A DNA stretch of 64,000 nt from Myxococcus sp. RHSTA-1-4 (GTDB taxonomy: Bacteria > Myxococcota > Myxococcia > Myxococcales > Myxococcaceae). Positions within the stretch are counted from its first letter, which is position 1. The number at the start of each line of letters is the position of its first letter. Shown piece by piece: positions 16,508-25,366 of this stretch. The position numbers were made by a program, and so were the translations under genes. The stretch covers positions 372,001 to 436,000 of the forward strand of contig NZ_JAIQDG010000003.1 in the NCBI RefSeq assembly GCF_020037125.1, read 5' to 3'. The notes beneath the pieces are model-generated. The model was not told the DNA's origin. It ran no database searches and was given only the letters and a program-made list of their open reading frames with translations.

Positions 16508-17275
16508 TCAGCCCCGCGGCTCGTGCGGCCTTTCGCGGGCGAGCCGCTCGGTGAGCATCTCGAGCTGGAGTTGCTGGAGTTCCAGCATGCGCTCCCACTG
16601 CATGTGCATCAGGTGGTCGAGCTTCTCGTGCAGGGTGGCCACCTCGATTTCCGCCTTGAGGTTGACGCGGTAGTCCTGGTCCGCCTGGCGCCTGTCGCGG
16701 AGGGCCTGGCGGTTCTGCGACATCATGATGATGGGGGCCTGCAGCGCCGCCACGCACGACAGCACCAGGTTGAGGAGGATGAAGGGATACGGGTCGAAGG
16801 GGCGCGCTCCGAGCCAGTGCGAATTGAGGAGGACCCAACCCAGGAGCATGGAGAGCCCGCCCAGCACGAAGCTCCAGGAGCCACCGACTCGGGCCACCGC
16901 GTCCGCGGCCCGCTGGCCGAAGGTGAGGGTGCGCGCGAACTCCCGCTCCAGGTCCTCCGCGACGGTGGAGTGCAGGGCGGCGCGCCGTGCCACGTCCGCT
17001 TCCACGGCGGTGAGCTGGCCGCGCTCCTCCTCCAGCCGGGCGGTGACGAGGGCCAGGCGCTCGGTGTCGCGGCAGCTCCGGCAGATGAGGGCGCCGGGGG
17101 CACCGGCATCCGGGTGGCGCTGGATGATGAAGTGGGACAGCTCGACGCGGATGGCATCGATGCGCAAGCGCTCGCGGACCGGACGCACTCGGTGGCACAC
17201 GCTGCACGTGAAGGTGGGCGGGTGGCCGTGGTGGTGATTCCGTCCCGTATGCCCGCCTCCGGTGTTCGTCGTCAT
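16508..17275 (-). CDS. DUF1003 membrane protein with N-terminal zinc ribbon
   Basis: A 255-residue protein. The N-terminus is His-rich (GRNHHHGHPP) and carries two CxxC knuckles (C24SVC27 and ICRSC near residue 65) likely to bind zinc. The centre has the DUF1003 core: two adjacent membrane segments (WSFVLGGLSMLLGWVLLNS and PYPFILLNLVLSCVAALQAPIIMMSQNRQ) joined by a short loop with FDPYPF. The C-terminus is a long charged helix (LKAEIEVATLHEKLDHLMHMQWERM) as in other DUF1003 proteins. The family is thought to be cytoplasmic-membrane associated; its function is unknown. It converges with the preceding plus-strand gene and is divergent from mscL. Confidence 0.85.
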   Translation of the reverse strand: MTTNTGGGHTGRNHHHGHPPTFTCSVCHRVRPVRERLRIDAIRVELSHFIIQRHPDAGAPGALICRSCRDTERLALVTARLEEERGQLTAVEADVARRAALHSTVAEDLEREFARTLTFGQRAADAVARVGGSWSFVLGGLSMLLGWVLLNSHWLGARPFDPYPFILLNLVLSCVAALQAPIIMMSQNRQALRDRRQADQDYRVNLKAEIEVATLHEKLDHLMHMQWERMLELQQLQLEMLTERLARERPHEPRG

Positions 17276-17506
17276 GGGTTCTCCCGTCAGGGCGGAGTGA
17301 GTGTCGGGCCAACGTTACTGGACCGCGAGAACATGATGGGCTCCGAGGCATTTCGCCCTCCGCGCGACGCGGCCTGACCACCACGTGACACCGGCCCTCC
17401 GAGGCAGGGCCTCCACCCGGGTGCCCCAGGTAGGGTGCCTCCGCTCGGGGCCGGGCCGCCGGCCTTCGCCGGACGGGACAGGGCCGTCCGCGGCGGAGGG
17501 CCTCTC

Positions 17507-17923
17507 GTGTCCGTGCTCTCGGAGTTCAAGCAGTTCGCGCTGAAGGGCAACGTGGTGGACCTGGCGGTCGCCGTGGTCATCGGCAATGCGTTCACCGCCA
17601 TCGTCAACGCGGTGGTGTCGGACCTGGTGATGCCAGTGGTGGGGCTGGTGCTGCCCGGGGGCGACTGGCGCGAGGTCACCGTGTCACCCTTGCAACTGCG
17701 CATCGGTCACCTCCTGGGCGCGCTGCTCGACTTCATCATCATCGCCCTGGTGCTGTTCCTCGTGGTGGTGAAGGTGGGCGCGCTGTGGCGCCGCAAGGAG
17801 GCGGCGCCTCCACCGCCCGCGACGAAGGTGTGCCCGGAGTGCCGGGAAACCGTCCCCATGGAGGCGCGGCGCTGCCGGGCCTGTACGTCCGTGCTGGAGC
17901 CCGTGGCCCCCTCGCGCGCCTGA
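17507..17923 (+). CDS. mscL: Large-conductance mechanosensitive channel with C-terminal zinc ribbon
   Basis: A 138-residue MscL that starts at a GTG preceded by GGAGGG six bases upstream. The N-terminal amphipathic helix and first membrane helix are textbook (FKQFALKGNVVDLAVAVVIGNAFTAIVNAVVSDLVMPVVG); the second helix is FIIIALVLFLVVVKVG. Such pentamers open under membrane tension and release solutes on osmotic downshock. After the second helix the usual C-terminal helical bundle is replaced by a proline linker and a zinc ribbon, CPEC...CRAC, at about residues 106-124. The periplasmic loop is also short. The ribbon may bind metal or another protein in the cytoplasm. It stands alone, followed by a DedA gene 101 bases downstream. 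Confidence 0.93.
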   Translation: MSVLSEFKQFALKGNVVDLAVAVVIGNAFTAIVNAVVSDLVMPVVGLVLPGGDWREVTVSPLQLRIGHLLGALLDFIIIALVLFLVVVKVGALWRRKEAAPPPPATKVCPECRETVPMEARRCRACTSVLEPVAPSRA

Positions 17924-18024
17924 CGTGTTCACCTCCTGGAGGCGGGGAGCGGATGTCGCTTTCCCTTCGCGCCGTCCCGGCTTAAGTCTGGTGTGGGCCG
18001 GGTCGCCGGAGGTCGCACGCGCGG

Positions 18025-18645
18025 ATGGTGGAATTCATCGACCAGCTCATCTCCACGCTGGGGCCCCTGGGGCTGCTGGTGCTGGGCGTCGCGGCGGCGC
18101 TGGAGTACATCGTCCCGCCCTTTCCCGGAGACACCGTCACCCTGCTGGGAGGCGTGTACGCGGTGCGGGGCACGCAGCCGTGGCCGCTCGTCTTCCTGGC
18201 GGTGACGGCGGGCAGCGTCCTGGGCGCGGCCATCAACTACGCGGTGGGCCACTGGCTGGCGCACCGCTTCGCCGCCCACCCCGAGTGGAGCTTCTTCGGC
18301 ATCACCCACGCGCGGCTGGAAGAGGTGCAGGCCCGGATGCGGCGCAACGGGCCCTGGCTGCTGCTGGTCAACCGCTTCATCCCCGGCATCCGCGGGCTCA
18401 TCTTCGTGGCCGCGGGCGCCGCGCACATGCCCCGCTTCAACGCGATGGTGCTGGGCGCGCTGTCGGCCATGGCCCACACCGGGTTGGTGCTGGGGTTGGG
18501 CGCGGCGGTGGGCGGCAACCTGGAGCAGCTGTCGGCGCTCGTCAGCCGCTACCAGTACGCGGTGATGGGGCTGGTGGGGGTGGGTGTGGTGGCGGTGCTG
18601 GTGCGCATGCTGGCCCGGCGGCGCGCGCCGGCCCCGGAGCCCTGA
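18025..18645 (+). CDS. DedA-family membrane protein
   Basis: A 206-residue inner-membrane protein of the DedA/SNARE-associated (VTT) family, some of which move undecaprenyl phosphate or phospholipids across the membrane. Family landmarks are present: the re-entrant loop motif EYIVPPFPGDTVTLLGG near residue 30, the GSVLGAAINYAVGHWLA segment, and NRFIPGIRGLIFVAAGAAHMPR, in which R-x-x-P-G-x-R carries the essential arginines. Several hydrophobic helices follow, ending in a basic tail (RMLARRRAP). It begins at an ATG and follows mscL in the same direction. Confidence 0.93.
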   Translation: MVEFIDQLISTLGPLGLLVLGVAAALEYIVPPFPGDTVTLLGGVYAVRGTQPWPLVFLAVTAGSVLGAAINYAVGHWLAHRFAAHPEWSFFGITHARLEEVQARMRRNGPWLLLVNRFIPGIRGLIFVAAGAAHMPRFNAMVLGALSAMAHTGLVLGLGAAVGGNLEQLSALVSRYQYAVMGLVGVGVVAVLVRMLARRRAPAPEP

Positions 18646-18726
18646 GCGACGAGGCCCGAGTCCAGGGCACGACGACACGGCAGGCTGGGATTGCGCGGCC
18701 CCGGCCGGCGCGCTTGAGTCCGGCCC

Positions 18727-20916
18727 ATGCTCTCTCCTGTCCGCTCGTGGAGTCCCCTGCTCGTGGCGCTCGTACTCGCCGTCGGCGGGTGCCGGTGCGG
18801 TGACGAGCCCGGCCTGGGCGGCACGCGCGAGGGCTTCCGTCCCCAGGAAGACGCCGTGGACTTCGGCCGCGTCCTGGAGGGCGAGCAGGCACGCCGCCAG
18901 GTGACACTCCTGGCCACGGCCCGTGGGGGCATCACGGTGAAGGCGGCCGCGGACGCGCCCTTCTCCGTGGCGATGCCCGAGGTGACGGTGCCGGGCAGCG
19001 GCACGGCCACGGTGGAGGTGGTGTTCACCGCGGGCAACGGGGAAGCGGAGGGGACGCTGCTGCTGGAGGGCAGCGGCGACACGGAGTCCGTCCGCCTCAC
19101 CGGCACGGGCGTGCGTCCCAAGCCGTGTCCCGTCCCCCAGTGCCGCCAGGCGCGCTTCGACGTGGAGTCCGGGGAGTGCATCGAGTCGCCCCAGGAGGAC
19201 GGGGCCGCCTGCATCCCGGAGAGCCGCTGCCAGGAGAACGGACGCTGCGCGTCGGGCGTGTGCGTGGGCACCCCGCGCTCATGTGACGACGACAACCCGT
19301 GCACGGTGGACTCGTGCTCGCCCACGGAGGGCTGTGTGACGTCGCCCGTGGCGTGCCCCGCCCCCACGCGCCCGTGCAGGGTGGGCCTGTGCGACCGGGA
19401 AGAGGGCTGCACGGAGGTGGACGCGGCCGACTTCACCCCGTGCGGCTCCTTCGACTGCAAGGAGTCCAACGTCTGCTTCAAGGGCTCCTGCATCAAGGCC
19501 CCCACGCCGGAAGGCACCGTCTGCGCGCCCGCCACGGCGTGCCAGGGGGAGGGCACCTGCCAGGATGGCGAGTGCGAGCGCCCGGACGCGGGAGACCTCG
19601 AGTACGTGTTCCGACAGGAGCTGGGCGGCGAGCCTGTGGCCGAGGACGGCGGGCCCGTGCTGCTCGTCCAGGACGGGGCCCTCTTCGCCTCCGTGTGCGG
19701 CGGTGACGCGGGCTGCCGGCTCGTCTCCTTCACGTCCGGTGGATTGCTGCGCTTCGAGTCGCCCTACCCGGACGGCGGCGCGCGCACGCTGCTGGCCGCG
19801 TCGGACGCGGGCGTGGTGGTGCTCGCGACGGAGGGACTGGAGGGCTATGCCCCGCGAGGCGACGGCGCGCGGCTGTGGGAGGCGCCATACGCGACGATGC
19901 CGCCCCCGCCGGACTCCTTCGCGGACGCGGGCGCGTGGCGTGGAGCGACGGGCGCCGGGCGGGTGGCGCTCACCGGGGAAGGCGATGTCTGGGCGTACGT
20001 GGACTGGTGGCCCTTGGAGAGGGGGAATGACGGAGGAGCGGTGTCTCTCCCCGGGCCCCTGGCCGCGCGGCTCGTCCGGCTGGCCGGACTCGGAGACGAC
20101 GCGGGCACACGCGCGTTCGCCGGCGCGCTGGAGACGCGGGGCGCTGCGGAACCTCTCGGCGAGGGCCGCCTCGGCCTGGACGTCGCGGGCACCGTCGTCA
20201 GCTACCGGACGGATGGCTGGCTGGCGTTCCTGGATGCGCCGGATGGCGGAGGCACGCGAATGTGGAGCGCGGACCTGAGTGACGGAGGCGTGTCGCCATT
20301 CGGCTCCGCGTCGCTGGCCGTGGCGGGAGGCAGGGCCCTGGTGGGGGCCTGGGCCTTCGTGCCCATGGATGGTGGCTCACAGGCCCGGGTGGACTGGGAC
20401 GGCGGCGCGCGCACGCTGGTGCCGCTGGCGGAGCCGGCGCTGCTGCCGCCGGAGGGCGCGCCGGGCTACCTCTTCGCGCGTGCGTGTGGCCTCGCGGACG
20501 GAGGCACGTGCACGCCCGAGGAGGAGCGCGTGGTGCTGCGCGCGGTGGACGCGGAGACGGGCCGGGTGCGGTGGGAGGTGGACGCGCTGCCGAGCCAGGA
20601 GCTGCCGGGCACGCTGCACGACGCGACGCTGGTGCGGGGCGGCGCGGTGGGCGTGCTCGCGACGGCGGCGCAGCCGGACGGGCCGCGGGTGTGGTTCCAG
20701 CTCTTCGCCGGGGGCGAGCGGCTGGGCATGTGCCCGCTGCCGGGACACCCGCGGCTGGCGGGCGCGGCCTTTGTCGACGGGCGCCTGCACGTCGTGGTGG
20801 AGCGCGGCGGCGCGTGGCTGCTGGAGTCGTACGGCGTGGACGGCCAGGCGGAGACGGGCGGCTGGCCCCAGCGGCACGGCGGCGCGTCCGGGGCACGGCG
20901 CGAGTCGCCGCCGTGA
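18727..20916 (+). CDS. Large Cys-rich lipoprotein with propeller-like C-terminal half
   Basis: A 729-residue lipoprotein (lipobox AVGGC, Cys22). Residues about 35-130 form an Ig-like 'choice-of-anchor'/ASPM-SPD-Hydin type domain (VDFGRVLEGEQARRQVTL ... VPGSGTATVEVVF ... VRLTGTG). Residues about 135-290 are Cys-rich with repeated spacing (CDDDNPCTVDSC, EGCTEVDAADFTPCGSFDC). The rest, about 300-720, resembles a PQQ/WD-like propeller that compares values, with many DGG turns and motifs such as LLVQDGALFASVCGGD and VRWEVDAL. This architecture is common among myxobacterial surface lipoproteins with unknown ligands. It converges with the chemoreceptor gene with a single base between stops. Confidence 0.8.
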   Translation: MLSPVRSWSPLLVALVLAVGGCRCGDEPGLGGTREGFRPQEDAVDFGRVLEGEQARRQVTLLATARGGITVKAAADAPFSVAMPEVTVPGSGTATVEVVFTAGNGEAEGTLLLEGSGDTESVRLTGTGVRPKPCPVPQCRQARFDVESGECIESPQEDGAACIPESRCQENGRCASGVCVGTPRSCDDDNPCTVDSCSPTEGCVTSPVACPAPTRPCRVGLCDREEGCTEVDAADFTPCGSFDCKESNVCFKGSCIKAPTPEGTVCAPATACQGEGTCQDGECERPDAGDLEYVFRQELGGEPVAEDGGPVLLVQDGALFASVCGGDAGCRLVSFTSGGLLRFESPYPDGGARTLLAASDAGVVVLATEGLEGYAPRGDGARLWEAPYATMPPPPDSFADAGAWRGATGAGRVALTGEGDVWAYVDWWPLERGNDGGAVSLPGPLAARLVRLAGLGDDAGTRAFAGALETRGAAEPLGEGRLGLDVAGTVVSYRTDGWLAFLDAPDGGGTRMWSADLSDGGVSPFGSASLAVAGGRALVGAWAFVPMDGGSQARVDWDGGARTLVPLAEPALLPPEGAPGYLFARACGLADGGTCTPEEERVVLRAVDAETGRVRWEVDALPSQELPGTLHDATLVRGGAVGVLATAAQPDGPRVWFQLFAGGERLGMCPLPGHPRLAGAAFVDGRLHVVVERGGAWLLESYGVDGQAETGGWPQRHGGASGARRESPP

Positions 20917-20917
20917 C

Positions 20918-23900
20918 TCAGGTGGCGGCGTTCGGGTCCACCCAGAGGTCCTCGAAGCGCACCTGCGGCGGCGTCTGGTGCAGCCTCAGTCCCTGCACGG
21001 TGGGGCTGGCCGCCGCGTGGATGCGCTCGTGGTACAGGGGAATGAGCGGGCAGTCCTCGTGGAAGAGCTTCTCCGCGCGCAGGTAGAGCTGGTGGCGCAG
21101 CCCCGGGTCGATGGACACGCGCGCCTCCGCGGTGATGCGGTCCAGCTCCGGGTTGCGGTAGCCCAGGGGGAAGACGGTCTGCGCGTTGGAGTTGAGGTGG
21201 AAGTAGAGGAAGGTGTCCGGGTCCGGGAAGTCCGCCAGCCACCGGTTGCGGAAGGCGGGCAGCTTCCCCTCGCTGGCCCGGGCCGTGTACTCCTCCTGGG
21301 ACATCTCCACGTGCCTCAGCTCCAGGAGGCCCGCCTGCACCAGCGGGCGGAAGAGCAGCGCGTCCTCGGCGGAGGTGTCGTGGCCGGTGGGGAAGTGCAG
21401 GGTGAGCTTCAGCCGGCGCAGGCCCGCGTCGCGCAGGAGCTGCTCGGCGAGCGCCACGTCCGGAACGGGCACGGGCCCCACCTCCACGTCGTCCAGCAGC
21501 TCCGGCGGGGTGAGGGTGCGCGCCACGCGGGCGCCCGGGTGGAACTGGTCCACCAGGCCCTGGATGTCCATGCCCGCGCGCAGGGCCCGGCGGACGCGGA
21601 CGTCGTCGAAGGGCGCCTCGCGCTGGTTGAGCACCACGAAGGCGGTGGAGGGCGTGGTGCTGGTGACGACCTGGAACGGCTCCAGGCCCGGAATCTCCAC
21701 GTGCTCGGCGCCGAGGAAGGAGACCAGGTCCAGCGCGCCCTGCCGCAGCCGCGCCACGGCCTCCTGCCGTGAGCGGGTGAGCAGGAACTCCAGCCGGTCC
21801 ACCAGCGGCCCCCCCGCGCGCCAGTAGGCGGGGTTGCGCTCCAGCACCACGCGCTCCTGCTCCAGGGCGAGCAGGCGGAAGGGGCCGGTGCCCACCAGCC
21901 GCCCGCCCGAGTCCACCCGGGCCACCGCCGTGGCGGTGAGCGCCATGATGTGCAGGAAGAAGGCCTTGGGCTCGCGCAGGCGGATTTCGAGCGTGCCGTC
22001 GTCCAGCACCTCGAGGCCGGACACGTCGCGCGCCAGGCCGGAGGCGAACTCGGGCGCGCCCTCCACGTCCTCCAGCAGGCTGCGGTCCGGCGAGCGCACC
22101 GCCGGGTCCAGCAGCCGCTCCAGGTGGCGCTTCACGTCATGCGCGGTGAGCAGCGTGCCGTCGTGGAAGGTGACGCCGCGGCGCAGATGGAAGCGGTAGC
22201 GGCGCGCGGTCGGGTCCGCCTCCCAGCGCTCGGCCAGGTCCGGCTCCAGCCCACCGTCCTCCAGCCGAAGGAGGCTGGAGAAGATGCACGAGGTGAGCTC
22301 GGCGGCCTGGTTCTCCACGCTGAAGAGAGGGTCCACCGCCTGCCGGTTGCGCAGCGAGGCCGCCTGGTGCAGCCCCACACGCAGCGTGCCGCCGGAGCGG
22401 GGCGTGGGCAGCTTGAAGCGGAACACCTCCGCCTCCAGGCCCACCGCCTCGTGGCCCAACTGGTCCACCGTGCGCGTCAGCCCGTCGCTGATGAGGATGA
22501 CCCGGCGCGCGTCCTCGCGCACCTGCGCCACCTCCTCGCGGATGGAGGTGTCGGCCCGGGTGAGCACCACGTTGGCGGAGCGCAGCTCTTCAATCGCCGC
22601 GCTCAGCCGCACCACGGACTCGGACAAGTCGCGTCCGGTGCGGGCCTGGGCCTCCGCCTTCTGCGAGGCGCCCTGGCCCACGCGCGCCATCTCCTGCGTC
22701 TGGCGCAGCAGCTCGCGGGCGTGGCCGGACTGCTCAATCGCCATGCGCGTGACGTCCTCCACGCGCCGGGCCACGCGGCGGCTGGCCTCGACCACCGTGG
22801 CGCCCTGGGACTCCAGGCGCTGCGTCTCCGCCACCGTGGCCTCCACGGCGGTGAAGGTGCGCTGGGTAATCGTGCGAATCTCCCCCAGCGCCTCGGCGGC
22901 GCGGTCGCCCAGCGCCACGCCCGCGGTGGCCTGCTCCCGGCCCTCCTGCACCAGCGTGACGGCGACCTGCACGGCGTCCACCACGCCGGCCACCATGGCG
23001 GCGATTTCCCGCGTGGAGCGCGTGGTGCGCTCGGCCAGGTTGCGAATCTCGTTGGCCACGACGCCGAAGGGGCGCCCGTGCTCGCCCGCCTGCGCGGCGA
23101 TGATGGCGGCGTTGAGGGCGAGCAGGTTCGTCTGGTCGGCGATTTCCTGGATGACGTCGACGATGCGGCCAATCTCCATGGAGCGCGTGCCGAGCATCTC
23201 CATCAGCTCGGAGGCCTTCCGGACCGTCTCCGCCACCCGGTACATGCCCTGCACGCTGTCGCCCACCAGCACCTCGCCGCGCTCGGCGGTGGCCGTCACG
23301 GCGATGGCGAGCTGGTTCGTCTCGCTGGCGCGGCGGCGCACGGAGTCGATGCCGCCCTCCACCGCGGCCACGAAGTCCTCGGCCTCGCTGGCGAAGCGGC
23401 CCAGCTCGTCACCGGAGGAGGCGATGTTGGCCAGCCGCTCGGCCATGGCCTGCATCAGCGCGCTGGTGTTGTGGGCGAAGGTGTTGACCTGCGTGAGCGC
23501 GTCCACCACCTGCTCCAGCCGCTCGGTCATCTCCAGCAGCGCGCCGGTGGTGTCGACGGCGAAGACCTCCAGGTGGTGCACGCGCTTGACGGCCACCTGG
23601 AGGCTGCCGCCCATGCCGCTGACGGCCTCCAGCGAGCGCTCCACCGCGCCGCCCTGGCGCCGGGCGGCCTCGAGCAGCATGCGGGCCTGCTCGCTGACCT
23701 CGTTGCTGGTGCGGTGGAGGTTGGCCGTCACCCGCTGCACCTGGGACAGCGCGCGGCGCAGGGACAGGATGAGCCGGCGCACGTCCTCGTGGCCCTCGAA
23801 GCGGGGGCCCACGGTGGTGGTCAGGTCTCCCTCGGCGAGCCGCCCCATGACCTGCCGGCGCAGGCGGCGGCGGCGCGCCGCCCAGCGGAACCACGCGAGG

Positions 23901-24061
23901 TAGCCGCCGACGAGGTAGAGCACGGGCGTGGCGAGCAGCACCACCGCCCACGTCGAGGTGGGCAGCGGGCCACTCACGGCGCGCAGCAGTCCCCCCAGGA
24001 CGAGCGCGGAGATGAGGCCCGCGGCCAGGCCGAACGCGAACAGGTACCGTTTGGCGCCCAT
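20918..24061 (-). CDS. Chemoreceptor (MCP) fused to peptide ABC substrate-binding domain
   Basis: This 1047-residue protein joins two normally separate proteins. Residues 1-60 hold two membrane helices (YLFAFGLAAGLISALVLGGLL and WAVVLLATPVLYLVGGYLAWF) separated by about ten residues. A short HAMP-like region follows (MGRLAEGDLTTTV), then a long MCP coiled coil whose hairpin tip is at about 300-330 (IADQTNLLALNAAI, RPFGVVANEIRNLAER). From about residue 548 to the end is a complete SBP_bac_5 domain (GGTLRVGL, LEPDLAERWEADPTARRYRFHLR, GVTFHDG, LVGTGPFRLL, LNQREAPFDDVRVRRAL). With both helices at the N-terminus, the binding domain should lie in the cytoplasm, so it would sense intracellular oligopeptides or similar ligands. 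The tip glutamate usual in NAAIEAAR is Ile here. Confidence 0.88.
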   Translation of the reverse strand: MGAKRYLFAFGLAAGLISALVLGGLLRAVSGPLPTSTWAVVLLATPVLYLVGGYLAWFRWAARRRRLRRQVMGRLAEGDLTTTVGPRFEGHEDVRRLILSLRRALSQVQRVTANLHRTSNEVSEQARMLLEAARRQGGAVERSLEAVSGMGGSLQVAVKRVHHLEVFAVDTTGALLEMTERLEQVVDALTQVNTFAHNTSALMQAMAERLANIASSGDELGRFASEAEDFVAAVEGGIDSVRRRASETNQLAIAVTATAERGEVLVGDSVQGMYRVAETVRKASELMEMLGTRSMEIGRIVDVIQEIADQTNLLALNAAIIAAQAGEHGRPFGVVANEIRNLAERTTRSTREIAAMVAGVVDAVQVAVTLVQEGREQATAGVALGDRAAEALGEIRTITQRTFTAVEATVAETQRLESQGATVVEASRRVARRVEDVTRMAIEQSGHARELLRQTQEMARVGQGASQKAEAQARTGRDLSESVVRLSAAIEELRSANVVLTRADTSIREEVAQVREDARRVILISDGLTRTVDQLGHEAVGLEAEVFRFKLPTPRSGGTLRVGLHQAASLRNRQAVDPLFSVENQAAELTSCIFSSLLRLEDGGLEPDLAERWEADPTARRYRFHLRRGVTFHDGTLLTAHDVKRHLERLLDPAVRSPDRSLLEDVEGAPEFASGLARDVSGLEVLDDGTLEIRLREPKAFFLHIMALTATAVARVDSGGRLVGTGPFRLLALEQERVVLERNPAYWRAGGPLVDRLEFLLTRSRQEAVARLRQGALDLVSFLGAEHVEIPGLEPFQVVTSTTPSTAFVVLNQREAPFDDVRVRRALRAGMDIQGLVDQFHPGARVARTLTPPELLDDVEVGPVPVPDVALAEQLLRDAGLRRLKLTLHFPTGHDTSAEDALLFRPLVQAGLLELRHVEMSQEEYTARASEGKLPAFRNRWLADFPDPDTFLYFHLNSNAQTVFPLGYRNPELDRITAEARVSIDPGLRHQLYLRAEKLFHEDCPLIPLYHERIHAAASPTVQGLRLHQTPPQVRFEDLWVDPNAAT

Positions 24062-24067
24062 GAACGG

Positions 24068-25354
24068 GTGGAACGCTACCCCGGCTTCTCGCTCCGGTCC
24101 TCAAAAGGCCGCAGACTGGGGGCCGTGGCCGCCCTGCTCGCCCTTTTGCTCCTTGCTCTTCCAGCGAAGCCCGTGAACCCTGGCGGGGAGGGCGGGTCAG
24201 CGCGGCCTCGCGGGGAGTCCACGCGCTTCGTCTTCGCCTGGCGAGGGGTGCCGGTGGGCACGGTGACGCTGACGCGGGCGCCGGGGCGCTTCACGTACGT
24301 CAGCCGGCACCTGCACACGCGCGACGGCCAGCCGGGCGAGCGCCGGCGCGAGGTGACGCTGGAGGTGGATGGGGCGGGGCGGGTGAGGGGGGCGCAGGGC
24401 GGCGATAGGGCCAGGCAAGGGGAGACCTCGGACACGGTGGCTCGGGTACCGGGCATGGGGGGCGCGAGAGGGATGGACGCCGCGGCGCGGGGGCGGGGCT
24501 CGCGGGAGGCGGATGCGGCGAGGCGCGGGCTGCCCTCGGATGGCTTGGCGGAGGGCTCGCCGGAGGCGGACGCGGCGGGGCAGGGCGCGCGGGGCCCGGG
24601 CGTGGTGCCGCAGGCCCTATGGCTGTGGCACGGGCCGCCGCCCGTGGGCTGCATCACCGGCCGGGAGGAGCTCTCCGGCCGCGAGGGCCCACACTGTGTC
24701 ACCCGGGCCGACGGACGGCAGGTGGAGGGCACGCTCCTCGGGACTCCCTTCCGCGCGCGCTACGGCGAGGCCGGGCGCCTGGAGGTGCTGGAGGTGGGCG
24801 ACTCGCGCTTCACCGTGGCGGCGCCGGGCGAGCGGCTGCGCGCACCGCCGGAGCTCTTCGCGGAGGGCCTGCCCGTGGAGGGCACGCGCGGGGCCCTGGC
24901 GCTGGAACCGCCGCTGGAGGTGCCCGCGCGCCTGGAAGGGATGACCCCCTGGGACGCGGGCCCGGCGCGAGCGCTGGCGGCGAGGGTGCACGCGGCCTTC
25001 ACCGACAAAGGCCCCGGCGCCGCGGACTGGAACGAGGACGGACAGGGCGAGGCGGGCGGCTGCCTCGCGCACGCGCTTCGCTTCGCGGCGGGAGCGCGGG
25101 AGCGCGGCGTGAAGGTCGCGCTGGTGCACGGGCTCCTGGTGGTGGACGGCGGCCCGGCGCGGCCGCATGCGTGGGTGCGCGTGGCGCTGGCGCGGGGCGG
25201 GACGCTGGACCTGGACCCCACCTCGCTGGACGCCGTGAGGCCGGACACGCACCTGCCGGTGGCGCTGGAGGACGCGCGAGGCCCCGCGCTGGACGCGGGG
25301 GCCCGGTGGCTGTCGCTGCTGCGCGGGGCGCACCGGGTGGTGCGCCGGCCGTGA
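24068..25354 (+). CDS. Exported transglutaminase-like protein
   Basis: About 428 residues if the GTG at 24068 is used; a GTG at 24125 gives a shorter signal. The N-terminus has a basic stretch (RSSKGRR) and a hydrophobic leader (VAALLALLLLALPAKP). A beta-rich N-terminal region (RFVFAWRGVPVGTVTLTR) is followed by a low-complexity Gly/Ala/Arg insert (about 130-185) and then a transglutaminase-like core: Cys332 in GGCLAHALRFAAGARERGVK, His367 in RPHAWVRVAL and Asp381/383 in LDLDPTS. Such folds act as proteases or amidases in the periplasm. It is divergent from the chemoreceptor, with the starts only 7 bases apart. The insert has irregular codon use and may be recent. Confidence 0.68.
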   Translation: MERYPGFSLRSSKGRRLGAVAALLALLLLALPAKPVNPGGEGGSARPRGESTRFVFAWRGVPVGTVTLTRAPGRFTYVSRHLHTRDGQPGERRREVTLEVDGAGRVRGAQGGDRARQGETSDTVARVPGMGGARGMDAAARGRGSREADAARRGLPSDGLAEGSPEADAAGQGARGPGVVPQALWLWHGPPPVGCITGREELSGREGPHCVTRADGRQVEGTLLGTPFRARYGEAGRLEVLEVGDSRFTVAAPGERLRAPPELFAEGLPVEGTRGALALEPPLEVPARLEGMTPWDAGPARALAARVHAAFTDKGPGAADWNEDGQGEAGGCLAHALRFAAGARERGVKVALVHGLLVVDGGPARPHAWVRVALARGGTLDLDPTSLDAVRPDTHLPVALEDARGPALDAGARWLSLLRGAHRVVRRP

Positions 25355-25366
25355 CGTGGGGGCGGG

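Noticed and set aside
21950..24067. Plus-strand frame opposite the chemoreceptor, continuous with the transglutaminase-like gene
   Set aside because: It is antisense sequence; the real gene starts at its signal peptide near 24068-24125.
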